Shown one piece after another: positions 32,693 through 42,897 of a DNA stretch of 64,000 nt; the first letter of the stretch is position 1; each line of letters begins with the position of its first letter. The translations under genes were made by a program, and so were the position numbers. Origin of the DNA: Neocallimastix lanati (nom. inval.) (taxonomy: Eukaryota > Neocallimastigomycota > Neocallimastigomycetes > Neocallimastigales > Neocallimastigaceae); assembly GCA_016946835.1 (NCBI GenBank), contig JACVTC010000060.1:150001-214000 (forward strand), written 5' to 3'. Under the pieces are notes generated by a model, which was not told the origin of the DNA, made no database searches, and saw only the letters and a list, made by a program, of their open reading frames with translations.

Positions 32693-34011
32693 TCAACATA
32701 TAATAAAACATATATAATTTCTCTTAAACATTTGAGTGTTTAAGAGAAATTATAGACCGATCGTTAGTCAATAGATTAAGAGGTCTCAGAACACGCAATA
32801 TTAAAGGAGTAACATTATTTTTAATTTAAATAAATTTAATAATTACACAAATTATTAATAATTAAATAATTAAAAATTAAATAAAATAAACATTATATTA
32901 ATAAAAAAAAAAAAAAAAAATTTTTCAAAATGAGGATTTCGTCAAACGATCAGTCTAATATAATACTAACTGGTAGCACAAAATTTACTCGTTATTGGTT
33001 TGACTACTAACAAACCAAAGCAATGAAAAAAAATGGGATAAAAAAAAATACTTTTATTAAAGATATATTAAAAGGGTGTAAATATCAATGACTCTCCCCA
33101 CCCACTAAATGACAGAAGGAAGGGGGTAAAGGAAAGAGGCATACGTAAAGGAGTATTATCATAAATTCATTTAAAAAAAAAACCCTAGTATACACAAAGA
33201 AAAACTACTGGATTACAAACAAGTTTTATATATAATCCAAAAAAAAAAAAAATTAAATAGTAAATATGGAAAAAAGTCCTACGATGAACAGCGGCTTATT
33301 AAATGAAACAATGACACAAACCTTAAAGGCCACAAAAAAAGAAAACTGAAATATCTTCCAGTTATGGAAGAAATCAAAAGATTTTTTTTAAATGGAATGG
33401 AAAAAGGTCAATCTAAAAAAATGGTATCATCAAAAAAAAAAAATTTTTTTTTAAACTCTCTCCTCTCCTCCCTTAACAATTCAGAAAAAAAATAACTGTT
33501 TTTTTTTGCCCCCGAAAAGGTTTTTCCATCCAACTTAAACTTTAATTTTTTTGTACCAAAAAAAAAAAAAAAACATGAAAAATGAAAAACATTATTGTGA
33601 TTGGAGTAAACTCTCCTTTTGAAAACTTTTTTTTTTGGGGGAGGGATTTTGCAATATAATAGGCAAACTATTTATATAATAGGGAACACCACACCACACC
33701 CCATTACAGCTGACATGATTCCCCTAATGAGGTATTCTACAATAAAAAAAATAATAAAAAAAGGTAGAAATACATTACATTAGAAACCTTTCTGATACCT
33801 AACTTACTTACTATAAGTCATTTGAACTTTAAAAAAAAAAAAAATTCCAGTCCGAAGGCAAAATAAAGGCATCTTTTTTTTTTGGGGAGGTTTTAGTTGA
33901 ATCTACTTAAAAATAGTTATATTGTTAGGAGTTTACAATGACTATAAAGTCAGTCAGTCCATAACGTACTTTGAAATATATATTGTCAAAAGAAGACTCT
34001 CTCCTTGGTAA
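32693..34011. other. Non-coding stretch with A-tracts; no gene recognised
   Basis: Somewhat higher GC than the LTR deserts (for example 33090-33150 and 33680-33730), many A-tracts, no sustained frame. It may be the remains of an old element or host non-coding DNA. Confidence 0.35.
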
Positions 34012-34101
34012 AAGCTTTTTCATTATCAAAATGAAAGCATTAGATGGTAATGTCTCCTCGTAAACTTTTTCATTATCAAAATGAAAGCATTAGATGGTAA
34101 G
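34012..34101. repeat. 53-bp tandem duplication
   Basis: About 37 bases containing CATTATCAAAATGAAAGC and ATTAGATGGTAA occur at 34014-34048 and 34067-34101. Each can form a small hairpin. Confidence 0.8.
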
Positions 34102-34291
34102 GACTCCCCATCATTTTTTTTTTTCTTTTTTTTTACAATTTCGACTTTATTATTTAATTTCAGTAAATAATGCTAAAACAACAGGAAAACAGGATAGGGA
34201 TGAAAATTGAGTACGCTTAAGGCACGACGACGACCTAATTACCTACCAAGACTTTTAAGGATCAAGGATAATTTTCGAATAATAATACTGA
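34102..34291. other. Spacer with short GC-richer patch
   Basis: 34205-34250 is GC-richer (gcacgacgacgacctaatta). No gene is supported. Confidence 0.35.
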
Positions 34292-34460
34292 CAAAAAAAA
34301 ATACAAAAAAAAAAAAATACAAAAAAAAAAAAATACAAAAAAAAAAAAAAAATACAAAAAAAAAAAATACAAAAAAAAAAAAATACAAAAAAAAAAAAAA
34401 AAAAAATACAAAAAAAAAAAAAAAAATACAAAAAAAAAAAAAAATACAAAAAAAAATTAC
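34292..34460. repeat. Poly-A minisatellite interrupted by TAC
   Basis: About ten A-tracts of 10-20 bases, each separated by TAC. Open frames on either strand here are poly-Lys or poly-Phe artefacts. Confidence 0.9.
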
Positions 34461-34736
34461 AAAATAATAAAATTTCAAAAAAATTCCCTGTCCCAAAAAG
34501 CATCAGTACTCGAGGGAAAATAAAACACTTCAAAAAAAAAAAAATTACAATAAAAATCATAATAATTTTCTTAAAGAAAGAAAAAAAAATAATGAAGATG
34601 CTGAAAATTCATTTAGAAATACATGTAGAAAAAAAACCAAAAAATTATAATATAAGATAATATAAGTCATTATAAAGAAATAAACAAAAAAAACTATCGA
34701 GGACCTAGTAGAAAATGATGTGACATGACAGTGATG

Positions 34737-34768
<32 letters not shown>

Positions 34769-35459
34769 CGATATTATAGATGATGAAAAAAATTTTTTTT
34801 AAATCATAAAAAATTTTTTTAATAATTTTGAACAAAAAAAAAAATTTTTTTTTGAAAATAATAATAATGATAAAAATAATACTAATTAAAGTTTATAAAA
34901 AAAATGGAATGTTTTCCATATAAAATGATCACCTTTAAACCTTCCAAAAACTATGGAAAACTAAAAATGAAAATTCAAATTTTAATAATAAAGTTGAAAA
35001 TTTAATTAATAATAAAAGTTCAAGTGAATGAAAATGGTTTAAATAAATAGTTATATAATAATAAAGAAAAACCCAATATACAGAGAGTATATCTGACAGT
35101 CCATTGGAACATAAATAGAAAATGAATCAAAAAAAAAAAAAAAAAAAATAATTCTAATTCAAATAAATCATTCAAAAGAATATACTTGATACACTACTCA
35201 AAGATAAAGTGAACTTTAAATCTTTTCCAAATAGTAAACAAATACACAAATTTAATTTAAATCCAAAGGGTAAAAAAAAAGGAAGGAATTTAATTATTTA
35301 TAAAAATGTAAATTGTTCCGCAAGATATATTAAAACCTTAAAAAAAAAAAAAAAGATAATTAATAATAATAATAATAATTTTTAAGTCAAATAAAATTCA
35401 AAAAAAAAATTTAATTTTAATTTTGATGATAATTCAAACCAACCATGTCCCAGTTATTC
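34461..35459. other. AT-rich spacer, homopolymers, no gene
   Basis: Includes T-tract 34739-34768, A-tract 35128-35148, and several A-run/T-run junctions (34789-34856). No sustained coding frame. Confidence 0.45.
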
Positions 35460-36237
35460 TTAGCAAAAAAAAATAATAAAAGTTAAAAATATTAAAAATA
35501 TAAATTATTTTTATTATAACTATGTTTTTATAATAATAACTCTTGATTTCTTAAAGAGAATTCAAGAACTTTACTTATATTTTTTTATGAAAAAAAAAAA
35601 AAGTCAAATAAAAAGGTTTTCTAATCTTAACAAATATCTTATCAAGAAAAAGACTAGAAGAAAAAACTACATAAGTTTCGATTGATATTCTATTCATATC
35701 GATCATCGTATATATTAAGTAAAACAAAATATATAATAATAATATTTAAATAAAACCTTAAAATATCAATTTTTTATATTTTAATTTAGATCATCGAATA
35801 AAAGGAAAAATAAAAAATAATCGAATATGATTTAAATTAATCTAATTTTTTAAATATCATTTTTAAAATCTAATCTAAGCTTATTAACATAAAACTATCT
35901 TTAAACTAAAATATAGAATTATAAAAAATATAGAAACTTATTAATTATTCTTTTAAATGTACAACGTAGAAAAATAAATAAAAGTAATGTTTTACATTAA
36001 ATTAATAATTAAATGAATAACTAAATAAATTAATAATATTAATAAATGTAAATATAATAATAAATAAATTTCCTAATATTAATTAAATATATAAAAATTA
36101 TATTTTTAATAAATTTATAAATAATATTTCAATGTATGCAATAATTATAATTTAAATAAATTTATAATTATAATCAATAATTATAAAGACTAAGAAATAA
36201 TAATTATTTATTAATAAATAATTATTATTTCTTAAAA
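35460..36237 (-). repeat. LTR-like repeat Z35 (minus orientation, partial)
   Basis: Reverse strand begins with the same 19-bp-stem palindrome as Z1 (36192-36233). Then hairpin 35680-35704 and interleaved helices at 35667-35675, 35650-35657, 35638-35646 and 35621-35628. A TATA-like element and an imperfect R hairpin lie at about 35530-35580. The AATTATTACA end is missing, so it is truncated. Confidence 0.6.
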
Positions 36238-37370
36238 TTTTTTGATGAGAGTGAAATTATAAATTCAAATATTATGATAAAATTTATATAAAAATTAATT
36301 TTTAACCTTAAATTAGATTAAATTATCTGAACCTTAAATAATTCTACCTTAATAAAATTAAAATTAAAAATCAATCATGATCTTCTAGAAAAATTGTTTA
36401 CCTAGAAAAATATTGTAACAATTTTAAAAGACATCCTTTAATAATCTTATTTTTATCAACGATATTATTTCTTTATTTTCTTTATTGTTATTCTTTTATT
36501 TCTTTATTATTCCTTTATTTCTATAATAAAATATAATTATTCTTTTATTTCTTTATTATTCCTTTATTTCTATAATAAAATATAATTATTCTTTTATTTC
36601 TTTTGATATAATATATTTATTCTTTTATTTCTTTTTCTTAATAAAATTATAAATACTTTAAATTCGTGTAAAAATATAAATACTTGTAAATATTTTTTTA
36701 ATTATTCATCGTTGTTATTAAATTATTAAATTATTAATAAATAAATATTAACCAAAATAAAATATATTAGATAAAAATATAATTATTCGTTTATTTCTTT
36801 TGATATAATATATTTATTCTTTTATTTCTTTTTCTTAATAAAATTATAAATACTTTAAATTCGTGTAAAAATATAAATACTTGTAAATATTTTTTTAATT
36901 ATTCATCATTGTTATTAAATTATTAAATTATTAAAATAATAAATATTAACCAAAATAAAATATATTAGATAATTTACTTAAATAAAAATTAATAAAATTT
37001 GATAATAAATAATTATTTAATATTAAAATTAAATAGATTGAAACAAAATAGCTTAATAAAATTATAAAATTTAGCTATAATTTAGGATAGTTTAGATTTA
37101 GTAGAATAGATTAATACTAAATTATTCTATAAAATAATTAGAATAAATAATTAATAATTAATATAAATTTATTATACAAAAAATTATTATTAACAAAATA
37201 AAATTTAATAATAAAAATTTAAATATAAAAATTTAATAATAAATTTTTAATAAAAAAATAAAAGTTGATAATTCATTTAATGGGTAATTAAATAATTATT
37301 GTTTTGCTAATAAAAGTAATTTATAATTATTAGAATAATTATTAAACAAAAAAATAATTGTAATAATGAA
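36238..37370. repeat. AT-rich stretch with a ~195-bp tandem duplication
   Basis: 36581-36772 and 36778-36970 are near-identical (ttcgtgtaaaaatataaata, aaccaaaataaaatatatta). Shorter repeats of TATAATTATTCTTTTATTTC precede them. No gene. Confidence 0.7.
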
Positions 37371-37580
37371 AAATAATAATAAATAATAATAAATAATAAT
37401 AAATAATAATAAATAATAATAAATAATAATAAATAATAATAAATAATAATAAATAATAATAAATAATAATAAATAATAATAAATAATAATAAATAATAAT
37501 AAATAATAATAAATAATAATAAATAATAATAAATAATAATAAATAATAATAAATAATAATAAATAATAATAAATAATAAT
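37371..37580. repeat. Perfect (AAATAATAAT)21 decamer repeat
   Basis: Twenty-one consecutive identical decamers without a single substitution, ending 4 bp before LTR V3. The open frame on the minus strand is an artefact. Confidence 0.97.
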
Positions 37581-37584
37581 AAAT

Positions 37585-38181
37585 TGTCAAAGTTTTGTGT
37601 TAATTTGGTCTTAACGATTAGGTCAAGATGCCAAATTATAGTAATTAATTAATAATTTAGTTTTGCTCTTATTTAAAACATATTGTTATTAGTAAATTTT
37701 ATAATTAAGTTTTTATTTAAAATATAAATTTTATTTAATCTTAATAATATTTTATTACATTATTATTTTATATAATTATTACTATAATATACATTACAAT
37801 AATCCTACAAAGGATTAATCAAAAGATTTAAACATGTATTTATATAAAATAATTAATTACTAAAATATTAATTATTAATATGAATATGTAATAGTATTAA
37901 TATAAGTTTGATATTGATAATATAAAGATAATAATATAAATATTTAATATAAATAAAATAAAAGAATATAATATGTAGAAATTAATTTAATATGTGTGTT
38001 TACATCATTTAATATATATTAATTTCAATATGTTATAATGTTATAATATTTAGTCAATTAGTTGGCCTAGACTATTTCCTAAATATTGTAATAATAATTA
38101 TTATATTATTAATTATTAATATTGAAATTCAAATAACTGAATTATTGAAATTGAAATTGAAATTCAGTTATTATCTTAACA
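37585..38181 (-). repeat. Solo LTR V3, 597 bp
   Basis: Plus-strand edges TGTCAAAG and TTATCTTAACA. The reverse strand starts TGTTAAGATAATAACTG, then inverted AATTTCAATT/CAGTTATT elements as in V1 and V4. Contains TTAGGTCAAGATG as in the W family. Confidence 0.6.
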
Positions 38182-38247
38182 TAAATCACTTTTAGGATAA
38201 TTTCTAAATTAAGGTAATTGTTACTTTTTAATTATTTTTTGGAAATG

Positions 38248-38321
38248 GCTCGTGTAGCCTAATCGGATAGGGCGTCAGACTTCTAATCTGAAGATTGCGG
38301 GTTCAAGTCCCGCCGTGAGTG
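38248..38321 (+). tRNA. tRNA-Arg(TCT), copy B
   Basis: Same as copy A (20732-20805) except T for C at acceptor position 6 (GCTCGTG), which keeps pairing as T-G. A T-run follows at 38327-38331. No LTR abuts it; V3 ends 66 bp upstream. Confidence 0.96.
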
Positions 38322-38639
38322 GTTAATTTTTAGAAAATTTATAGTCTGAAAGTGAAGTTCATTACTAATGAATATTATTTCTAAAATTAATTATTCGTTT
38401 TTATTTTGAATATTAACTTTTATTTCATATTTAATATTTAAAATAAATAATTTGTACAAATAATATACTTTTTTTTTAAAAAAAAATTTATATATAATTA
38501 ATAAATTGAGTAAAAAGCTAGTAATAATTGCGGCTATATAAAAGAACCGTTCTTTAAACTATTATTATTTATTAACTATATACATTATTACTAAATTATT
38601 ATTAAACAATAATATTTCATTAAATAATTTATTGTTAAA

Positions 38640-39465
38640 ATTTTTTTTGGTTTGGTTTTAATAGAAAGGTTACGGGTTGAGTGGCATAAAGATTCTCAAA
38701 TTTTGGGTTAAATTGATCAGGTCAAGAGGTTTGTATTAATTATAACTATTAATTAAAGTTAAATAATTAATGACAAACACAAGTTTTATAATTAAGAATT
38801 CAATCTTTAAGATTTATATTTTATTAGAACTTTATTTAATATATTTTAATAATAAATTTTACTAAGAATATTAAGAATTATTATTGTTATAATTAATATT
38901 ATTGTTACATTAATAGATTATTAGGTTATTTAATAATCTTACAAAAATTTTAAAGGATGGAATTCAATTCCTTTTTATTCTAAACTAAATAATAATTAAT
39001 AATATAATTAAATAATACATTTTAATCTTAATACATTCATACATGTATATAAACTATATAAAATATAATAATAAAATAATATTGATAAGAATCTTTTAAT
39101 AAAATAACTATATAACTTATTCATAAAACAATTTAATAATAAAACTAATTTAATAATAAAATATAAAATAAAATAAAATAAAATATTAAAACTAATTAAA
39201 ATTCTCTTTCGGAAATCTTTAGAATGATAAAGAATTCCTTAGAATCTTTTTGAAAATTATTGAATAAAATTATACAATAATAAAATATATAAAACTTATA
39301 AACTTATTTAAAATATCATAAACTATTACTAATTACTAATTCTGTATTTTTAAGTTATTAATATTTGTTTTTAAAAATTTGTTTATTAAAATTAGTATTA
39401 TAAATTCAAGTCAAAGATTTTATTTACATAAATTAATAATTAATATTTAGGTTCTTATTTAAAAA
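38640..39465 (-). repeat. W-like LTR fragment between tRNA-Arg B and tRNA-Thr B
   Basis: Resembles W1 (tagaaaggttacgggttgag, gatcaggtcaagagg, tctttcggaaatctttagaa). It explains why the tRNA-Arg to tRNA-Thr spacing is about 1.2 kb here and 0.23 kb at copy A. The start sequence of W is missing, so it is truncated. Confidence 0.6.
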
Positions 39466-39542
39466 TTTTATCTTTTTCTTCTTCATTTATAGTTTTCACT
39501 AATTTTTTTTTATATGAAAATAAATTAAAATAAAAATTCAAA

Positions 39543-39614
39543 TGCCTATTGACGGAATCGAACCACCGACCTTCGCTTTACAAGAGCGACGCTCTACCAC
39601 TAAGCCAAACAGGC
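39543..39614 (-). tRNA. tRNA-Thr(TGT), copy B
   Basis: 72 nt, identical to copy A (21040-21111). Its 5' end is 15 bp from the 5' LTR of E2. A-runs at 39533-39537 and 39498-39506 provide the T-run terminators in RNA sense. Confidence 0.97.
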
Positions 39615-39629
39615 ATTTGTTTGGTTATT

Positions 39630-40116
39630 TGATAAGAATGTACTAAATAATGCATTCTTAATTAAATCTACGATTTATTTCTAATACATTATGTGTACAT
39701 TATTATTTTTGTACTTTAATAAATTTTTAAATTCAAAGATTAAAAATTAGATCAAAAATTATATTAAACTTTATAATTTTTATATTAAATCTTATATTAA
39801 TAGTAATATTTTTATATATTTAAAACTTATATTAACAATATTAATAATAAATCTTATTTTTTTATTTTTATATTAATAATGAAAATTTGTATTAATAATA
39901 TTTTTATATATTGATAATTAAAAATTTATATATTATATTTTAACTTTTATTATAAAATTTTATATCGAAATGTTTTATTTTATATTGAAAAATATTTTAT
40001 TTTATTAAAAACCTTTATATTAGAATAGTATTTTTATTTTTATTTGAATATTTTAACAGATTGTAATAAAAATTTTAGCCAATTAAATAAATTCTTATTA
40101 GTAATATTTTAGATAG

Positions 40117-40164
<48 letters not shown>

Positions 40165-40489
40165 TATTAATATTATAAATGTATTTTATTTATATTGTTA
40201 TAATTAAATTTTATATAATTGATTATAAAAATCAATTTAAATTTAATAGTTTTTATATATAAAAAGAAAAATAATAATAAAATGTAATTTAGTGGCAAGA
40301 ACAACTTTTATGCCTTGAAAAAAAAAGTATAAATAGTTGTAAATTTTGCTACTAATTTTTAAATATCATCAAATAAAATAAAATAAAATAAAATAAAATC
40401 AAATAAATTTATAAATAAAAATAATAAATAAATAAATAAAATTTGTGTTTCCTTACTTTATTTTTATTTAATTCTCTAAAACCTTAACA
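39630..40489 (+). repeat. E2 5' LTR (860 bp)
   Basis: TGATAAGAATG to CCTTAACA. TATA box TATAAATAG at 40328-40336. A 38-base A-tract lies at 40122-40160. Confidence 0.92.
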
Positions 40490-40495
40490 TTTATA

Positions 40496-40513
40496 TGGTG
40501 GAGATATCGGGGA
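40496..40513 (+). promoter_or_regulatory. E2 primer binding site, 18 nt
   Basis: TGGTGGAGATATCGGGGA, six bases after the LTR; identical to E1 and E3. Confidence 0.85.
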
Positions 40514-41520
40514 ATTAAATAGAAATAATAGTAAATAACATAGATTTTTTTTTTAATTTTTTTTTTATTTTATATTGATAAACAAGTAAGTCGTTAATCC
40601 TTTGATTAACCTATGGCGCTTGTTTGATATATATATATAAAAAAAAAAAAATTTTTTTTTTAAATAAGTAAAATTAAGATTCTAAAAAAACAAATTTTGT
40701 AAAATTATAACAAGGAGCGGATAGAGCTCATACACAGTGTATTCTCAGATAGCAACAAATTAACTCTATTCATAGTAGGTTATTGAATAGTAGTTAATTT
40801 GGAGATTAATTGGAAAGTAGACGAAGGTATTTGGTTACCGACCCGGTAATAATAGTTCAACCTTCAACGTTTCAACACACGAAGGTGCGGGTACTTTCCA
40901 AGCACTGGCGAATAAGGAGCTTACGTCACCGAAGGCGTAAGATTGTTTTTTTTATATAATTTTTTTTTACTTTTCTTTGTGCTAGTTATAAGGCACTTTA
41001 TTATATAAAGTATCAGACTTTGGCTAACTTCGCCATTTAAATTTTTTTTATTTTTTTTTATTACTGGTACTTTATTTGTTATATAATTCCTGTAATAGAA
41101 TCTTAATTTACTTTGAAAATATTGTGTTTTTAGTTAATTTTTATTAGTTAATAAAAATATTATTGAATACTTTTAAAATTTTTTTTATTCCGTACATAGA
41201 TTATCGGATTAAGTTTATCCTACATAGTAATTGGGCTAGTGGGCTCTGAACTGCTATATTTTATATTGAATATAGTAATCGTGGCACACGCGTGGCATGA
41301 CACCATTAGGTAAGCTGCACGTCAGACAGTGTGTACTATCAGATTGTACGACAATAAAGATTATTTTTTTTGTATTTAATAATTATAATTAATTAATAAT
41401 TTTATTAGCTATAACAATACAATATTTATCGTTTAAAAAGAAAAATTTTTGAAAGGTGAAAATAATAAATAAAACTTTGCTTCTAAATTTATTACTACAA
41501 ATATACTAAATTACAAAATT
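40514..41520 (+). other. E2 untranslated leader
   Basis: No open frame. Two GC-richer patches (40717-40945 and 41200-41360) stand out from AT-rich surroundings and are likely structured RNA. I see no homologous sequence in the E1 or E3 leaders. Confidence 0.5.
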
Positions 41521-41521
41521 C

Positions 41522-41789
41522 AAGTGGTCAATAAAGATTTCGAGCTTGAAAAATATTCTATTAAGTTGTCGATAAAGATTTCGAACTTAAAATTATTCTA
41601 TTAAGTTGTCGATAAAGATTTCGAACTTAAAATTATTTCATTGAATTGTCGATAAAGATTTCGAACTTAAAATTATTCTATTAAATTGTCGATAAAGATT
41701 TCGAACTTAAAATTATTCTAAAAAAAGTAGTCGAAAAGAACCTCGTGCTTTATAATTTCTACTAAGTTGTCGATAAGGATTTCGAGCTT
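41522..41789 (+). ncRNA. E2 leader hairpin array (7 units, mostly 40-bp period)
   Basis: 26-nt units start at 41522, 41563, 41603, 41643, 41683, 41725 and 41764. The typical unit has outer stem AAGT/ACTT, a 5'-side TG (or GG/AG) bulge, inner stem TCGA/TCGA and a TAAAGATT loop. Units 1, 6 and 7 pair AAGT with GCTT (G-U retained). Spacers between units are AAAATTATTCTATT-like. The gag ATG lies 181 nt downstream. Confidence 0.8.
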
Positions 41790-41970
41790 ATACTTACTAA
41801 AGAAAGCAAATAAAATTATTATTTTCAAAAATTACTAAGATATATTGTTTTAAAATTTGATTCGATATTAAATTACTTGTTAAATTATATTTTTAAAGTT
41901 GGACTTTCAAATTTATTCGTATTTAATAACCTCGTTAATTTACAATAAAAAATTATTAACTAAAAACGAA

Positions 41971-42876
41971 ATGTCTACTAAAAGTACTTTAAGTTTTAAA
42001 GAATTAAAGAAAGAATTACGAGACATAGTGAAGCTTAGCAAGGACAATTTAGATATAAAGTCCTGGGCTACTGAATTAAAACTTTGGATCAAGATACAAG
42101 GTATCACAGATCCGGAAACAATATTTAATGCTTGTTTACTTACCAGCTCTGGTGAAGTACAACGCGTTATTGAAGATTTGGGAGAAGATAGTGATGATGA
42201 AAGTGATGATTCATCAGATGAAGAAGAAGATGATGAAGAAGAAAATGTTGATGATGATAAATTTCCTTCTCTTGAAAAAATTATTTCAAGTCTTGAAAAT
42301 TTTTACGGTATTAAAGAAGACCAAAATTTACTTCTTAAAGAACTTCGTGCAATGCGAATTAAAAGAAACGAAAAGATTAAAGACTTTAATGTAAGATATA
42401 GAACTTTGTACACTAAACTTGATAAAAAGAGAAGAAAGCGCATTGGTGTACTAGATTATATTGATTCTATTCAAAATAATTATGAAGCCTGGAAGAAATT
42501 ATCCCTTAAAGATGATATAAGTATGGAGAAAGCTTTCAAAATTGCCGAGAAAGTAGATAGACTTTCTGTAAGGAACAATAATATTAATACCTATAATGTT
42601 AATAATTCCCAGCATAATCAAAATAATCAAAACAGTACTACTTCAAGACTTTATCCTAAAAGAAGAAACGAAACTTTCCAAACAAGTCAAACAAATAATA
42701 AACTGAAACCTCAAGATATTATAGAAGAATCAACCCAGAAAATGAGAAATTTATCTGTTAAAACTTGTTTCTTCTGTAAGGAAGAAGGTCATTACTCATA
42801 CTATTGCCCTCAATTAAATAAGATTATGGAAAAAAATAAAAAAGAAATATATTCCAAAAAGTCTTTAAACTTCTAA
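41971..42876 (+). CDS. gag: E2 gag, 301 aa
   Basis: Capsid/nucleocapsid protein. I choose ATG 41971 (STKSTLSFKELKKELRDI) because the E1 and E3 gags start at the equivalent point; the frame is open further upstream but has no other ATG. Order as in E1: N-terminal WATELKLWIKIQGITDP and LTSSGEVQRVI region, an acidic run of Asp/Glu/Ser at about 72-93, capsid-like core with FYGIKEDQNLL and KIKDFNVRYRTLYTKL, Asn/Gln-rich linker, zinc knuckle C266, C269, H274, C279. Ends KKSLNF then TAA. No damage. Confidence 0.93.
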   Translation: MSTKSTLSFKELKKELRDIVKLSKDNLDIKSWATELKLWIKIQGITDPETIFNACLLTSSGEVQRVIEDLGEDSDDESDDSSDEEEDDEEENVDDDKFPSLEKIISSLENFYGIKEDQNLLLKELRAMRIKRNEKIKDFNVRYRTLYTKLDKKRRKRIGVLDYIDSIQNNYEAWKKLSLKDDISMEKAFKIAEKVDRLSVRNNNINTYNVNNSQHNQNNQNSTTSRLYPKRRNETFQTSQTNNKLKPQDIIEESTQKMRNLSVKTCFFCKEEGHYSYYCPQLNKIMEKNKKEIYSKKSLNF

Positions 42877-42897
42877 ATGGGAGCAGAAGCACTCCCA
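42864..42897 (+). promoter_or_regulatory. E2 -1 ribosomal frameshift signal
   Basis: Heptamer TTTAAAC at 42864-42870, in register with gag codons TTA AAC; 7-nt spacer containing the gag stop; hairpin 42878-42897 (TGGGAG, 8-nt loop, CTCCCA). Pol continues in the -1 frame from 42870 without a stop. Confidence 0.87.

Noticed and set aside
32448-32711. Poly-Asn protein of 87 codons
   Set aside because: Pure microsatellite translation.
34207-34560. Poly-Lys and poly-Phe frames on both strands
   Set aside because: By-product of the A-tract minisatellite.
41522-41789. CRISPR-like array (short repeats on a 40-bp period)
   Set aside because: Spacers are themselves near-identical, the setting is a eukaryotic retrotransposon leader, and no cas genes are present.
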